Source: Anaerosporomusa subterranea
GTDB lineage: Bacteria; Bacillota; Negativicutes; Sporomusales; Acetonemataceae
Direction of reading: 5' to 3'
Assembly (NCBI RefSeq): GCF_001611555.1
Contig: NZ_LSGP01000001.1
Coordinates: 186,001 to 250,000, forward strand
DNA: 64,000 nt
Shown here one piece after another: positions 50,390-59,564 of this stretch. Each line of letters starts with the position of its first letter. Within the stretch, counting starts at the first letter, position 1. The position numbers were made by a program, and so were the translations under genes. The notes under the pieces are model-generated. The model worked only from the letters and a program-made list of their open reading frames with translations. It was not told the DNA's origin and did no database searches.

Positions 50390-51024
50390 TCCTTTCGCTG
50401 TGTTTTAAGTCTCACCACTTCATTGGCTTCTGCCAATGAAGTGAAACCATATTGCTGCATCGTGGCGGCAAGGGTTATTTCAGCTCCATTGATGTTCGCG
50501 GCTTTTTGCTCCAGGACGTTCTGATAGTACAGCGCAAGCGTCCGTGGGGAATAGGTGGCAAGCTCTCCCCTTAGATATGTTTCGATTGATGTTGTATAGG
50601 GAGTATCGCCTGCGGCAGACGCCGGTCTTCCCCGCTTGCTGATATAGGGAAATTTAGTGCTGATTTCCTTGGTCCACGCTAGGCTGATTTCTGCAATCTG
50701 ATCGATCAAAACATGCGTTTCCTGCTCCAGGGGCGGTAGATGATGCTGGATCTGGGCATATTCCAATGGCGCGGTAAACTCCATCATCCGGGCATATTTT
50801 TCTGTTAACAGGTTTCTGCCCGTCGCTTCCGCCTCTGTCAGATCCTCCAGATAGCTGGCCAAAGCCGGTTCCGACCAAGCCATTGCCTGGCTGGATCGCA
50901 TGATGCTAAACGTCCCGCGATCATCCTGACAAGCAGCCCTGCCGCCAATATTGGCTACCTTTTGAAACATCGTCCATTCCATAGCCACAATGTTAGCGAT
51001 TAATTCCTCTTTCACAATCATCAC
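50386..51024 (-). CDS. DUF4125-family protein, full length
   Basis: About 210 residues. N-terminal KEELIANIVAMEWTMFQKVANIGGRAACQDDRGTFSIMRSSQAMAW, then LEDLTEAEATGRNLLTEKYARMME and, near 150-195, ELATYSPRTLALYYQNVLEQKAANINGAEITLAATMQQYGF. The motif GRNL(L/I)(T/A)E(K/E)(Y/R) is shared with the two DUF4125-like proteins at 59.6-60.3 kb on the other side of the glycyl radical genes. GTG 51015 (eight bases after GGAGG) is the best start; 51021 and 51024 are alternatives. Function unknown; presence at both ends of the locus ties the family to this system. Confidence 0.8.
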   Translation of the reverse strand: MMIVKEELIANIVAMEWTMFQKVANIGGRAACQDDRGTFSIMRSSQAMAWSEPALASYLEDLTEAEATGRNLLTEKYARMMEFTAPLEYAQIQHHLPPLEQETHVLIDQIAEISLAWTKEISTKFPYISKRGRPASAAGDTPYTTSIETYLRGELATYSPRTLALYYQNVLEQKAANINGAEITLAATMQQYGFTSLAEANEVVRLKTQRKE

Positions 51025-51030
51025 CTCCTT

Positions 51031-51978
51031 TCATTCTGTCCAAACGTTCATGCCCCTTATGACAGAGTTTTGGATTCTACGTTGAACCAGCGGTCCGTGA
51101 TCCAGCAAAAAATCACTGCCCGAGTCAGTTAATCCCTGGCACCTGAGTTCTTTGATGATATGCTGGCATATCGCTTCCATCAGGCCGGCTTTTCGCTCAT
51201 ATATTTTCCGGACGGGTTCCACTGTGTGGGCAGTTGCTAAATCAGAGCACAAATCGTAGATGGCGCTCCCCAGCACCGGCAGTGTTCGCAAGGCTCGATG
51301 CATCCATTTATAAAAAGGTTTGTATTGCTTATTCAATAAAAACACCATGGAAATGGCTGTGTTGATAAATTCGGCTTCGGCGTATTGCGCTGCTACCAGC
51401 TCGCTCCGCCTGATACAACGCATGAAATTGTATTGGCCTGACTGAGCCATGATCATACAGCGGCAGGCGATCTTTTTCAGCCTGATATCCTCCGGATAAA
51501 ACTGCTGTAAGCTTTCTCGGAAAGCGGTGAACTCACCGGCCGGATCAGTGAATATTTCGCCGTTGGTTGATATGGCCAGATTCGCTTCCGGAATCACACG
51601 CCATTCCCGCCAATCAGCAGGGACATGGTCAAAACCGATGAACTGCCGGTAAAACTGCCCAATCTCAAATACGCCGGTTCGCCCGCCGCCCCAATGACTT
51701 TCCTGCCTTGCGTTGAAACCGGCGAAAGCCTTAGGCAGCCTGGAAAGCTCCATTTGCAGATCATTGCCAATCGTTTCATAGACCTGCCGGTTCAACCACA
51801 GGCAGAAGCCCGAGCCCCAGTCATGATCCTGTGATATTTCGTCATCAAAGCCCAAACATTCTGAGCCCATGCCCACCAGGCCGACAGCAATATGCCCTGC
51901 ATAGTGCGGGAAATACTGCTCCAGCATTGGCCTGCCACATTCCTCGTAATAGAGCCGGGAAAGTTCCAGCCCTTTCAT
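51031..51978 (-). CDS. DUF4037-family nucleotidyltransferase-like protein
   Basis: 315 residues from ATG 51978, which overlaps the TPR gene stop as ATGA. The N-terminal part has a nucleotidyltransferase-like active site: HIAVGLVGMGSECLGFDDEISQDHDWGSGFCLWL, where the G-S-E and the D-x-D-W acids could bind metal; the rest is helical DUF4037. Proteins of this family may add nucleotides to small molecules or proteins, but no member's reaction is known to me. In the operon with TPR, DUF4125 and flavin-fold genes beside the glycyl radical locus. Confidence 0.78.
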   Translation of the reverse strand: MKGLELSRLYYEECGRPMLEQYFPHYAGHIAVGLVGMGSECLGFDDEISQDHDWGSGFCLWLNRQVYETIGNDLQMELSRLPKAFAGFNARQESHWGGGRTGVFEIGQFYRQFIGFDHVPADWREWRVIPEANLAISTNGEIFTDPAGEFTAFRESLQQFYPEDIRLKKIACRCMIMAQSGQYNFMRCIRRSELVAAQYAEAEFINTAISMVFLLNKQYKPFYKWMHRALRTLPVLGSAIYDLCSDLATAHTVEPVRKIYERKAGLMEAICQHIIKELRCQGLTDSGSDFLLDHGPLVQRRIQNSVIRGMNVWTE

Positions 51979-52862
51979 TGGCCGCTTTCCTGTGCAGGCG
52001 AGTTTACAGCGTTCAGTTTGCTTTCGACGGCTTGCGCCTTCTGGATTAATTCTCCGGCCTCCACCCACATTCCCGCCATCGAGCATGCGTGGGCGCAGTT
52101 TCGGCAGGTACGGGCATAATCGGCGTTTTGCCCGAATACCGTCTCGATTTTGTTCAGCGCCAGACGGTACTGCTCTACTGCACCAGCATAGTTCTCTTGT
52201 AGATACAGCAGTTGAGCCATGGCTGCCAACGCGGCCGGGTAGTGCGGATCATCATAGCCAAGCGCCTCGAATCCCGATAGAGCTGCCTGCAAATGGGTGG
52301 CGGCGGCTTCATTGTTGCCTAAAGACATATAGAGCAAGGCGATATTGGAATGAGTGGTAGCCAATTCAGCACAATGCTCCTGAGAGGTTTTCAATATCGC
52401 CAGTGATTTATGCAAATAGACGAAAGCAGTCTTTTTATCGCCGCTGGCCGCCCAAACCTGGGCCATATTATTATACAGAGCGGCTCGGCGAGGGTCAGTG
52501 TCATCAAGTGTGGCGGAGTATATTTTCTCTACCTCGCCGTACATTTCCAGCGCTTCGCTGCTGCGGCCGCCGACATGTAAGGCGGTGGCGGCGTTTAGCA
52601 TCGTCGTAGCGGCGGCAATGTTGTCTGTAAAATCCGGCGCGGATATGATGGCCATGGCCTGTTCGCAGGCTGTAAAGGCCTGGGAAAACTGGCTTAAGTT
52701 TCGATAATATCCTGCTTGTTCATTGAGTACAGCCAGTTGATAAGAGGTATCCCCGCAGTTTTTAGCTGCTTCCAGATGACGGGCAAGATACCACTCCGCT
52801 GCGGAGAGATCCTTTTGAGCAAACAGGCTGTCTAAACCGGAATAGAAATCGTCAAATTGCAT
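51975..52862 (-). CDS. Tetratricopeptide repeat protein
   Basis: 295 residues, all helical, with six or so TPR units (for example YHLARHLEAAKN-type helix pairs: SQAFTACEQAMAIISA, SEALEMYGEVEKIYSATLDD, KTAFVYLHKSLAILK, AATHLQAALSGFEALGYDDPHYPAALAAMAQL, GAVEQYRLALNKIETVFG). No signal peptide. A protein-binding scaffold; its stop overlaps the start of the DUF4037 gene, so it probably works with it. ATG 52862 with GAGGAGAAGC upstream on its strand. Confidence 0.88.
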   Translation of the reverse strand: MQFDDFYSGLDSLFAQKDLSAAEWYLARHLEAAKNCGDTSYQLAVLNEQAGYYRNLSQFSQAFTACEQAMAIISAPDFTDNIAAATTMLNAATALHVGGRSSEALEMYGEVEKIYSATLDDTDPRRAALYNNMAQVWAASGDKKTAFVYLHKSLAILKTSQEHCAELATTHSNIALLYMSLGNNEAAATHLQAALSGFEALGYDDPHYPAALAAMAQLLYLQENYAGAVEQYRLALNKIETVFGQNADYARTCRNCAHACSMAGMWVEAGELIQKAQAVESKLNAVNSPAQESGQ

Positions 52863-52902
52863 AATTTGCTTCTCCTCTCTTATATCAATGTCAACACCTT
52901 AC

Positions 52903-52932
52903 GTAGGGGCGACCGTCCTCGGTCGCCCCTAC
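52903..52932. terminator. Inverted repeat at the 3' end of the MATE gene
   Basis: GTAGGGGCGACCG (52903-52915) and CGGTCGCCCCTAC (52920-52932) pair and include the MATE stop region. GTAGGGGCGACC-type hairpins are scattered in many bacterial genomes; here it could slow transcription between the MATE and TPR genes. No T run. Confidence 0.55.
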
Positions 52933-54317
52933 AGATTCTCTTTGCTAAAGCTTCCATCGCGCATTTCACGAAATGATTTGCGCAGCAGGGCGAGGATAAT
53001 GGCAAAAACAACAACATCTGCTATCGGGCCGGCCCAAAGGATGGAGATAACCCCCCAATATTTAGGGAAAAAGTAGGACATCGGCAGGATCAGCAGAATG
53101 CGACGGGCAAGGGGGATGGTCATTGCCAGGAAAGGGCGGCCGATGGATTGGAAAAAGCTTGTTGAAACATCCTGAAAAGCAGCCAGCATGATGGTTAGCA
53201 TCCATATTTCCAGCACAGCAATCCCGAATGTCATGAATCCAGGATTGTTATCGCCGAAGATGAGCATGATCTCTGTGGGGAAAATGCGTGTCAATACCAG
53301 TACGACAGCGGTAAATGCGACAGCCAGCTTGAGCGCCGCAGAATAACACTCGCGCACGCGGTCAAAATTGAGTGCGCCGCGGTTGAAAGCAATGATCGGT
53401 TGCGAGCCGATACCGATTCCGCTGGTTACATTGGTCGAAATAAAGGCGACTTTTTGCGCGGCACCCATGGCAGCGAATACAGCCTCTGCGCCCAAAGTAC
53501 TCATCGCGCCGTAGAAAACCAGCAAATTATTGATGATCAGCACATTGACGATCTGGCAGCAGTTAAGAGTTAGCGATGAAAGGCCGAGTTTCATCACCGC
53601 CATCGGCAGCTTGCCATGCAAGCGGATATTTTTTCGTTCGAACTTGAACGTCTTGAGCTTCGGGAAGTAGGCGAGCACGAGTATTGCTGAGAATAGTTGG
53701 CTGATCACAGTACCGATGGCAGATCCCGCCAGCCCCATATTCAAGCCAAAGATGAAAATCGGCTCAAGGATGAAGTTAAGCAGGCAGCCTGCCATCATGG
53801 CAAGCATTGCATAGCGGGGATTACCGTCCGCGCGGATGCTGGGATTCATGCCGCAAGCGAAAATGAGGAATGGCATACCTAATAAGATGTATTTGGTATA
53901 TTCCGTGGCATAGGGCAGCATGACAGCGGTGCAACCGGATAGGTAGAGGATCGGCTCCATGAATATGTAGCCGAATGCTACGGTCATGACTGAGATGATA
54001 GCGAGCAGGATCACGCTTTGGGATACCGCTTTGCCGGCCTCTTCCCTGCGGCCTGCGCCGAGATTCATGGCGATATAGGTTGCGGTACCGTCGCCGATCC
54101 ACAAGGCAAACCCCATGACGATGCTATGGATGGGGAATGCCACATTAATCGCGGCGTTTCCCAGATAACCCACAGCATGACCGATGAAAATCTGATCGAC
54201 CAGATTATAGAGTGAGACAGTGAGCATAGAGAGGATAGTCGGCGTGGCAAATTTGAAAATGAGTTTATTGATATTTTCAGTACCGAGAATATTTTCTGCG
54301 ATGGCTGGCTGTGTCAA
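52929..54317 (-). CDS. MATE-family multidrug/solute exporter
   Basis: 462 residues, twelve membrane spans in two halves. Typical features: IFKFATPTILSMLTVSLYNLVDQIFIGHAVGYLGNAAINVAFP at the N-terminus and SSLTLNCCQIVNVLIINNLLVFYGAMSTLGAEAVFAAMGAAQKV in the second half. MATE carriers export organic cations, drugs or metabolites with Na+ or H+. It is divergent from the glycyl radical activase gene, sharing a 250-base promoter region with two dyad sites, so it may export a product or toxic intermediate of that pathway. ATG 54317 with TAGGAGGTAGC upstream on its strand. Confidence 0.92.
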   Translation of the reverse strand: MTQPAIAENILGTENINKLIFKFATPTILSMLTVSLYNLVDQIFIGHAVGYLGNAAINVAFPIHSIVMGFALWIGDGTATYIAMNLGAGRREEAGKAVSQSVILLAIISVMTVAFGYIFMEPILYLSGCTAVMLPYATEYTKYILLGMPFLIFACGMNPSIRADGNPRYAMLAMMAGCLLNFILEPIFIFGLNMGLAGSAIGTVISQLFSAILVLAYFPKLKTFKFERKNIRLHGKLPMAVMKLGLSSLTLNCCQIVNVLIINNLLVFYGAMSTLGAEAVFAAMGAAQKVAFISTNVTSGIGIGSQPIIAFNRGALNFDRVRECYSAALKLAVAFTAVVLVLTRIFPTEIMLIFGDNNPGFMTFGIAVLEIWMLTIMLAAFQDVSTSFFQSIGRPFLAMTIPLARRILLILPMSYFFPKYWGVISILWAGPIADVVVFAIILALLRKSFREMRDGSFSKENL

Positions 54318-54409
54318 AAATGCTACCTCCTAGTTCGTTCTAAATGTAAGCTTGACCGCCATGGCCGCTTATACAATCTCATTTTAAATTTTCTGAAAAT
54401 ATTCCTTAA

Positions 54410-54501
54410 CTGCAATTTGCAGAGAGCTCTAAAAAAATCTCGAAAAAAATTAAATATTCCTGCAATTTGCAGTAAAAATCAAAGTGAGTTTTCTTTACAA
54501 T
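54410..54501 (+). promoter_or_regulatory. Promoter of the glycyl radical operon with two identical 13-bp dyads
   Basis: CTGCAATTTGCAG occurs at 54410-54422 and 54460-54472, each preceded by AATATTCCT. Centres are 50 bases apart. A -10-like TACAAT lies at 54496-54501; a start near 54508 would put the dyads at about -42 and -92, the usual places of class II and class I Crp/Fnr sites. No good -35 box is present, as expected of an activated promoter. They could also control the divergent MATE gene. Confidence 0.7.
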
Positions 54502-54572
54502 GACATTTAAACAACCGAAGGGTTCTCTACTAACCAACCATCTAACTAACCAACTAATAGGAGGCGATTGTA

Positions 54573-55490
54573 ATGGACTTTGCAGAGAACGGCGGCCTGG
54601 TCGGGCAGGTTTACAATATCCAGCGCTATTCTACCCATGATGGGCCTGGCGTACGCACCACGGTATTTCTGAAGGCATGCCCCTTGCGCTGCTTCTGGTG
54701 CCAGAATCCCGAATCCCAGAGCATGCAGCCGATCCTCATGTTCCGAAAGGATCAATGTACATTATGCGGCCGGTGTATCCAAGTGTGTCCCAATCGGGCC
54801 AACAGTATTGTCGATGGTCGACTGGCAGTCGACCGCAAACTTTGTAACGCCTGCGGCGCTTGCACTAAACCAGGTGTCTGTCTGGCGGGGACACGCAAAA
54901 TCGAAGGCAAAGCTATGACCGTTAATGAGATAATGGATAAGGTCGTTAGCGACTACAATTTATATCAAAATTCGGGCGGTGGCATAACCGTATCGGGCGG
55001 GGACTGTGAAGCACAGCCGGAATTTACTGCAGAGCTTTTGAAGGCCGCCCATAAGAATTTAATTCATACCTGCGTTGAGATTTCAGGAGCATTCCCCTGG
55101 GAAACCGTCAAGATGATTACAGACCACGCCGATTATATATTGTATGACCTCAAATGCATGGATGACAAAAGACATAAAGAGGGTACAGGGGTATCCAACA
55201 AGCGTATCCTGGAAAATGCAAAGAACCTAGTCAAGGAGAACAAGCGGATTCATTTCAGAACACCTCTTATCCCGGGTTTTAATGACAGCTCAGAAGATAT
55301 CGAGGCAACTGCGCGGTTCATACGAGATGAATTGGGGCTTAATCCTGCCGATCATCTGGAACTGCTTGCTTATAACAACCTGGGAGAAGACAAATATTTG
55401 CGTCTAGGTGACGGGGATATGCGTCCCAGCTACCAGCGCCAGCCCGATGAGTATGTCAAGAAACTCAAAGAGATTATCGCGTCAATCTGA
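54573..55490 (+). CDS. Glycyl radical enzyme activating enzyme (radical SAM)
   Basis: 305 residues. Radical SAM CX3CX2C in TVFLKACPLRCFWCQNPES near 35; then a ferredoxin-like insert with CTLCGRCIQVCPN and CNACGACTKPGVC, giving two auxiliary clusters as in activases of CutC, HpdB and BssA-type enzymes. The SAM-binding GGEP motif, normally G-G-x-T-x-S-G-G-E-P, reads GGGITVSGGDCEAQPEF here, so E-P is D-C. It makes the stable glycyl radical on the enzyme encoded next, at Gly787. Start ATG 54573 follows TAGGAGGCG. First gene of the operon. Confidence 0.92.
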   Translation: MDFAENGGLVGQVYNIQRYSTHDGPGVRTTVFLKACPLRCFWCQNPESQSMQPILMFRKDQCTLCGRCIQVCPNRANSIVDGRLAVDRKLCNACGACTKPGVCLAGTRKIEGKAMTVNEIMDKVVSDYNLYQNSGGGITVSGGDCEAQPEFTAELLKAAHKNLIHTCVEISGAFPWETVKMITDHADYILYDLKCMDDKRHKEGTGVSNKRILENAKNLVKENKRIHFRTPLIPGFNDSSEDIEATARFIRDELGLNPADHLELLAYNNLGEDKYLRLGDGDMRPSYQRQPDEYVKKLKEIIASI

Positions 55491-55672
55491 ATATTCCAGG
55501 GTGGATTGGCGTGTTCAGTTTAGGCAAGGGTCAGTAAAGGGTGGTGTAGAGGACAAGAACACAGGAAGGGTAGTACCGGAAGGATTTGAAAGATTAGCGA
55601 AGGGAGTGATGCTGAAGGATAGGCGGCACTGGGATTATGACAATCAAAAAAAATGATGAGGTGAAGAGAAAT

Positions 55673-58108
55673 ATGGGAAACGCTCAAAAAGTTCAGTACA
55701 ATAAGTATGAGGACAAATCACGTGGAAACGTCATGTGGGACGTCATGAACCCCTTGCGTTATACGCAAGGCATGTCTATGGCTCGTGCTAGTATTCTGGT
55801 CGAAGGCTATAAAGAGACCGAAGGTTATCATATATTCCGCAGACGCGGTCATGCTATTCGCAAAATTCTCCAAGAGATGCCAATTCGCATCGATGACCAT
55901 CAATTACTTTGCGGCGATTTCAGCGCAAAACCGATGGGACCCGAGTTTTTCCCCGATCTGGCCGCCCTATGGATAGTGGATTACATTGACAAATACGGCT
56001 TGGAAGGCCGCAAAGGGTTCTTCAAATGGGAATCCGAAGAACAAATGGAGCAAGGAAGAGCTATCGGTGAATATTTCAGAGAAACAGGCGGTAAGGAAAT
56101 GTGGCTCAAGCACATAGGGCCGGAGCATGCCGCATTTGAGCATAAAATCGGTGAGGCCGGTTCTTGGATCGTGAACACCGTTTCTGAGATGTTTGCTGAA
56201 AAGGCCTGGAACTGTCCCGATCTCGATCGTCTCGTAAAAAAAGGTGTCCGCGGTTTAATAGCGGATATCGACGCACAGCTTGAAAACCATCTGATGCTTA
56301 ACTATGAAGACTATCGACGCCATGAGTTCTGGCTTGGCCTTAAGGAAATGTTTTTGGGCATTATCGACTACGCTCATCGCTATCGCGATCTCGCTACCAA
56401 AATGGCTGCTAAAGAGACATGCCCAGTTCGTAAGGCTGAGTTGGAAGAGATGGCTCGTGTCTGCAACCGCGTTCCGGAATATCCGGCTGAAACATTCCAA
56501 GAATCACTACAATCGCTTGTCTTTGGGATATTAATGTGTTTCTATGACACTCGTACCTTTGGCATGGGCTATGGTCGCGTAGACCAAATACTGTATCCGG
56601 GGTATAAGGCTGACATCGCTGCAGGCAGAATCGACTACGAGTATGTTGTTCAATTATTTGAGTGCTTCCGTGTTAAGATTATGGGCAAACGTCAGTTCTG
56701 GCCGGATGTTATGACTCCGAACTTGAGCAGTGAATCCCATTTCCATAACTGTGTCATCGGCGGCGTGGATCCCAAGACCGGAAGAGACGCCACCAATGAG
56801 CTGTCATTCGCTTTTGTTGATGCAGCTGCACGTGTAAGGACCACACACCCGACTATCTCTGTGCGTTGGCATACCCGAATCGATCCAAAGTTCATGGCGC
56901 GTGCGTTGGAAGTTGTGAAGATGGGCATGGGCTTCCCCGCCTTCTTTAATGACGAATCCAGCATCCAGTATCTGCTTGCCCGTGGCTACACCATTGAGGA
57001 AGCACGTAATTACGCCTTCGGCGGTTGCACACTGCACACGGTTCCCGGTAAGACCAGTTCGATCTGGCCGTTGGTCACGAGCTACGGCAGAATACTTGAG
57101 ATTACCATGTACAACGGTTGGGACTATATTTCGAATTCGCAATTAGGACCCCAAACCGGTGATTTCACCAAGATGACCAGCTATGAAGAGTTTGTAGCAG
57201 CCTATAAGGCGATGATTAAGCACTGGGCTGATATCAGCACCGCAAGCGGACGCGCCTGCAAACTCCAGCATGGTGACTCCTTCCCAGACATGGCGATGTC
57301 TGCCTATACTGATGACTGCATCAAGCGCGGTCAGGTTTGTAGTTTAGGTGGTGCTCAGCATGCAGATAGCTGCATGTATATCGTGCCGGTGGCTGTGCAG
57401 GACGTGGCCAATGAATTGTATGTAATCAAACACGGCATCTTTGGTGAGAATCCGATCTGCACCCCGCAGGAAATGTTGGATGCTATGCGTGCGGACTGGG
57501 TAGGTTACGAAGAGCTGCGCGCCAAGTGTATGGCAATGCCGAAGTACGGTAATGACATACCGGAAGTAGATCAGTTGTTATCAGATGTATATGATTGGAT
57601 TAAAGAGATTTGGCACAAACAACCCGCTACTGATGGCGGTAAATATGAGGTCTCCCCGCACTCTATCGGTTTCCATGGCGGTACAGGCGCCAAGACTGGT
57701 GCACTGCCCTGTGGCCGTAAAGCTAAAACCTCCTTTGCTGATGGTGCTGTCTCCCCCGCACAAGGAACTGACATTAATGGTCCGTCAGCTGTCCTCAAGT
57801 CGGCAGGCAGTATAGACCAGCACGATCTCTATGGTGTTCTGTTCAACATGAGATTTACTCCGGCGACTTTAAAAGGCGAAGAAGGCACTGCAAGCTTGGC
57901 TGCGCTAATCAAGACCTACTTTAGCGATTACAAAGGCAAGCATATCCAGTTCAACGTTCTGAACCGTGAAGAAATGCTCGCCGCCAAGAAAGAGCCTGAG
58001 AAATACACAGATCTTATGGTGCGTGTTGCAGGCTACAGCGCCTACTGGACTGATTTACCCGCTAACATCCAAGACGAGCTGATTGCCCGTTCGGAAAACG
58101 AGCTTTAA
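55673..58108 (+). CDS. Glycyl radical enzyme with a non-standard active-site motif
   Basis: 811 residues from ATG 55673 (nine bases after GAGGTG). The C-terminal radical loop RVAGYSAYWTDLP is standard, with Gly787. The cysteine loop reads NYAFGGCTLHTVPGKTSS, with Cys452. In dehydratases, choline lyase, isethionate lyase and arylacetate decarboxylases the Cys is followed by x-Glu (GCxE), the general base; here it is Thr-Leu-His. Benzylsuccinate-type synthases and formate lyases also lack the Glu but have other residues. So the reaction is not assignable by the usual rules and may be new. Length and N-terminus are of the CutC/HpdB group. Neighbours: activase, MFS carrier, MATE exporter, DUF4125 and DUF3870; no microcompartment shell, aldehyde dehydrogenase or CoA ligase genes, so a one-step reaction with import and export is likely. 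Confidence 0.9.
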   Translation: MGNAQKVQYNKYEDKSRGNVMWDVMNPLRYTQGMSMARASILVEGYKETEGYHIFRRRGHAIRKILQEMPIRIDDHQLLCGDFSAKPMGPEFFPDLAALWIVDYIDKYGLEGRKGFFKWESEEQMEQGRAIGEYFRETGGKEMWLKHIGPEHAAFEHKIGEAGSWIVNTVSEMFAEKAWNCPDLDRLVKKGVRGLIADIDAQLENHLMLNYEDYRRHEFWLGLKEMFLGIIDYAHRYRDLATKMAAKETCPVRKAELEEMARVCNRVPEYPAETFQESLQSLVFGILMCFYDTRTFGMGYGRVDQILYPGYKADIAAGRIDYEYVVQLFECFRVKIMGKRQFWPDVMTPNLSSESHFHNCVIGGVDPKTGRDATNELSFAFVDAAARVRTTHPTISVRWHTRIDPKFMARALEVVKMGMGFPAFFNDESSIQYLLARGYTIEEARNYAFGGCTLHTVPGKTSSIWPLVTSYGRILEITMYNGWDYISNSQLGPQTGDFTKMTSYEEFVAAYKAMIKHWADISTASGRACKLQHGDSFPDMAMSAYTDDCIKRGQVCSLGGAQHADSCMYIVPVAVQDVANELYVIKHGIFGENPICTPQEMLDAMRADWVGYEELRAKCMAMPKYGNDIPEVDQLLSDVYDWIKEIWHKQPATDGGKYEVSPHSIGFHGGTGAKTGALPCGRKAKTSFADGAVSPAQGTDINGPSAVLKSAGSIDQHDLYGVLFNMRFTPATLKGEEGTASLAALIKTYFSDYKGKHIQFNVLNREEMLAAKKEPEKYTDLMVRVAGYSAYWTDLPANIQDELIARSENEL

Positions 58109-58137
58109 GAGGTAGGTAATGGGCAAATAGCCCATAG

Positions 58138-58173
58138 GAAAAGGGGTGCGAGGTTTGTCTGGCACCCCTTTCC
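58138..58173 (+). terminator. Hairpin between glycyl radical enzyme and MFS genes
   Basis: AAAGGGGTGC and GCACCCCTTT pair, without a T run; probably an mRNA-protecting hairpin or partial terminator that lowers transporter expression relative to the enzyme. Confidence 0.6.
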
Positions 58174-58190
58174 AATAATATAAGGAGGAT

Positions 58191-59519
58191 ATGAACAGCA
58201 TGGACAATCAAAACGCAAAAGGTATGTCCTATAGTGTCATAGCCGCAGCGTGGCTCGCGGTATTCTGTCTGTTTGGCTATCGTGCTACTTTTGCAGTGTT
58301 ATCCGGACCTATGGCTTCAACCATGAAATGGACTGGCGCCGAAGTTTCACTAGGGTACTCGTTGATGATGTCAATTTACGCGATCACTGCATTCTTTAGC
58401 GGCATGATTATCGATAAATGGGGGACTAAGCCGGTATATACAATTGCCGCCGTATTCGGCATGCTCGGGTTTTATCTTACCAGCCGGGTCGACAGCCTAT
58501 TTGCTTATTACGCCTGCTACGCAATCTTTGCCGGTATTGGTACTGGGATGCTCTGGGTATCTTCTACCATATCTGTACGGAAATGGTTTGTTGGAAAATA
58601 TTATGCAAAGATGTGGGGCATAGCATTCGCCGGCGCTCCGATGGCGCAAGTTCTGCTCAGTTTAGGCGTTAAGCCTCTATTGGTGCAAAATGCGGCCCAA
58701 TGGCGGGACGCGATGAACTATCTGGCGTGGATAACCCTGGTTTTGTTGCTGATAGCCGCGGCGCTTGCTAAGAAAAATCCGGAGCAATATGGTATAACGC
58801 CGTTTGGCGCAGTTCCAGCGGCTCCTGGCACTGCTGCAAAACAAGAGCACATCTGGAGTGTTGGCGAAGCGTTTGGCACCGCTGCCATATGGGGCGCAGT
58901 TTTAGCTTTTCTGACAAGTATGGTCGCAGAGTTTTTGATTTGGACACAGGTCGTACGTTATTGGACGAAAGACTTAGGTATGTCGTTGGATTCGGCCACT
59001 AATCTATATGTGGCTATCGGCATTGCTGGTATATTCACCATGCCGCTGATGGGTATCGTGGCAGACAAAGTGGTTGGATATCTCGGCAATGAGGTCAAGG
59101 GGCGGAAAGCAATGCTAGTCTTTGCCCCGTTGGTCGGAGTAGCAGCATGCTTATTACTGTTGAAAATGGATGCGAGTTCCGGACTGCTTGGAATTGTGGT
59201 CTGCATCCTTTTTGCTACTTACTGGGCGATTGAACCAGGCGGAGTGGTCGGCTACTCCGGCGCAGTCTATGGTCGGGTCAGCCTCGGCAAGATCTGGGGT
59301 ACAGCCACTCTGATTGTTATGGGAATCGGCCCGGCTTTGGGAAGTTATATGGGCGGGTATTTGGCCGATACTTCCGGTAACTTCACGGCATCGATTCAAT
59401 TTGCCATGGCAGCCTTTGCGGTATCGGCAATTGTCGCATTCCTCCTGCCGCTGTCGGCGACTGCTAAAGTCACTGTCCAGGGAAACCCTAACGCCGCACC
59501 GGTGGAGAAGAAAAGCTAA
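58191..59519 (+). CDS. MFS transporter (OFA-like), probable substrate importer
   Basis: About 442 residues, twelve spans. Motif A between TM2 and TM3 is GMIIDKWGTKPVY; the N-terminal half SLGYSLMMSIYAITAFFSGM and WVSSTISVRKWFVGKYYAKMWGIAFAG resemble oxalate/formate-antiporter (OFA) relatives that carry monocarboxylates. Arylacetate-decarboxylating glycyl radical loci also carry an MFS gene, which makes a carboxylic acid substrate attractive but not proven. ATG 58191 is only two bases from GGAGG; ATG 58200 has 11 bases and is as likely. Confidence 0.9.
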   Translation: MNSMDNQNAKGMSYSVIAAAWLAVFCLFGYRATFAVLSGPMASTMKWTGAEVSLGYSLMMSIYAITAFFSGMIIDKWGTKPVYTIAAVFGMLGFYLTSRVDSLFAYYACYAIFAGIGTGMLWVSSTISVRKWFVGKYYAKMWGIAFAGAPMAQVLLSLGVKPLLVQNAAQWRDAMNYLAWITLVLLLIAAALAKKNPEQYGITPFGAVPAAPGTAAKQEHIWSVGEAFGTAAIWGAVLAFLTSMVAEFLIWTQVVRYWTKDLGMSLDSATNLYVAIGIAGIFTMPLMGIVADKVVGYLGNEVKGRKAMLVFAPLVGVAACLLLLKMDASSGLLGIVVCILFATYWAIEPGGVVGYSGAVYGRVSLGKIWGTATLIVMGIGPALGSYMGGYLADTSGNFTASIQFAMAAFAVSAIVAFLLPLSATAKVTVQGNPNAAPVEKKS

Positions 59520-59564
59520 CAATTTGTTTTTGGATTAGTAGCAATTGGAGGATGGCCATTATGA

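Noticed and set aside
55408-55656. 82-codon frame between activase and glycyl radical enzyme, as a small subunit
   Set aside because: It begins inside the activase in another frame, has no ribosome binding site, and has no cysteines like those of known small subunits; the protein-like tail may be chance.
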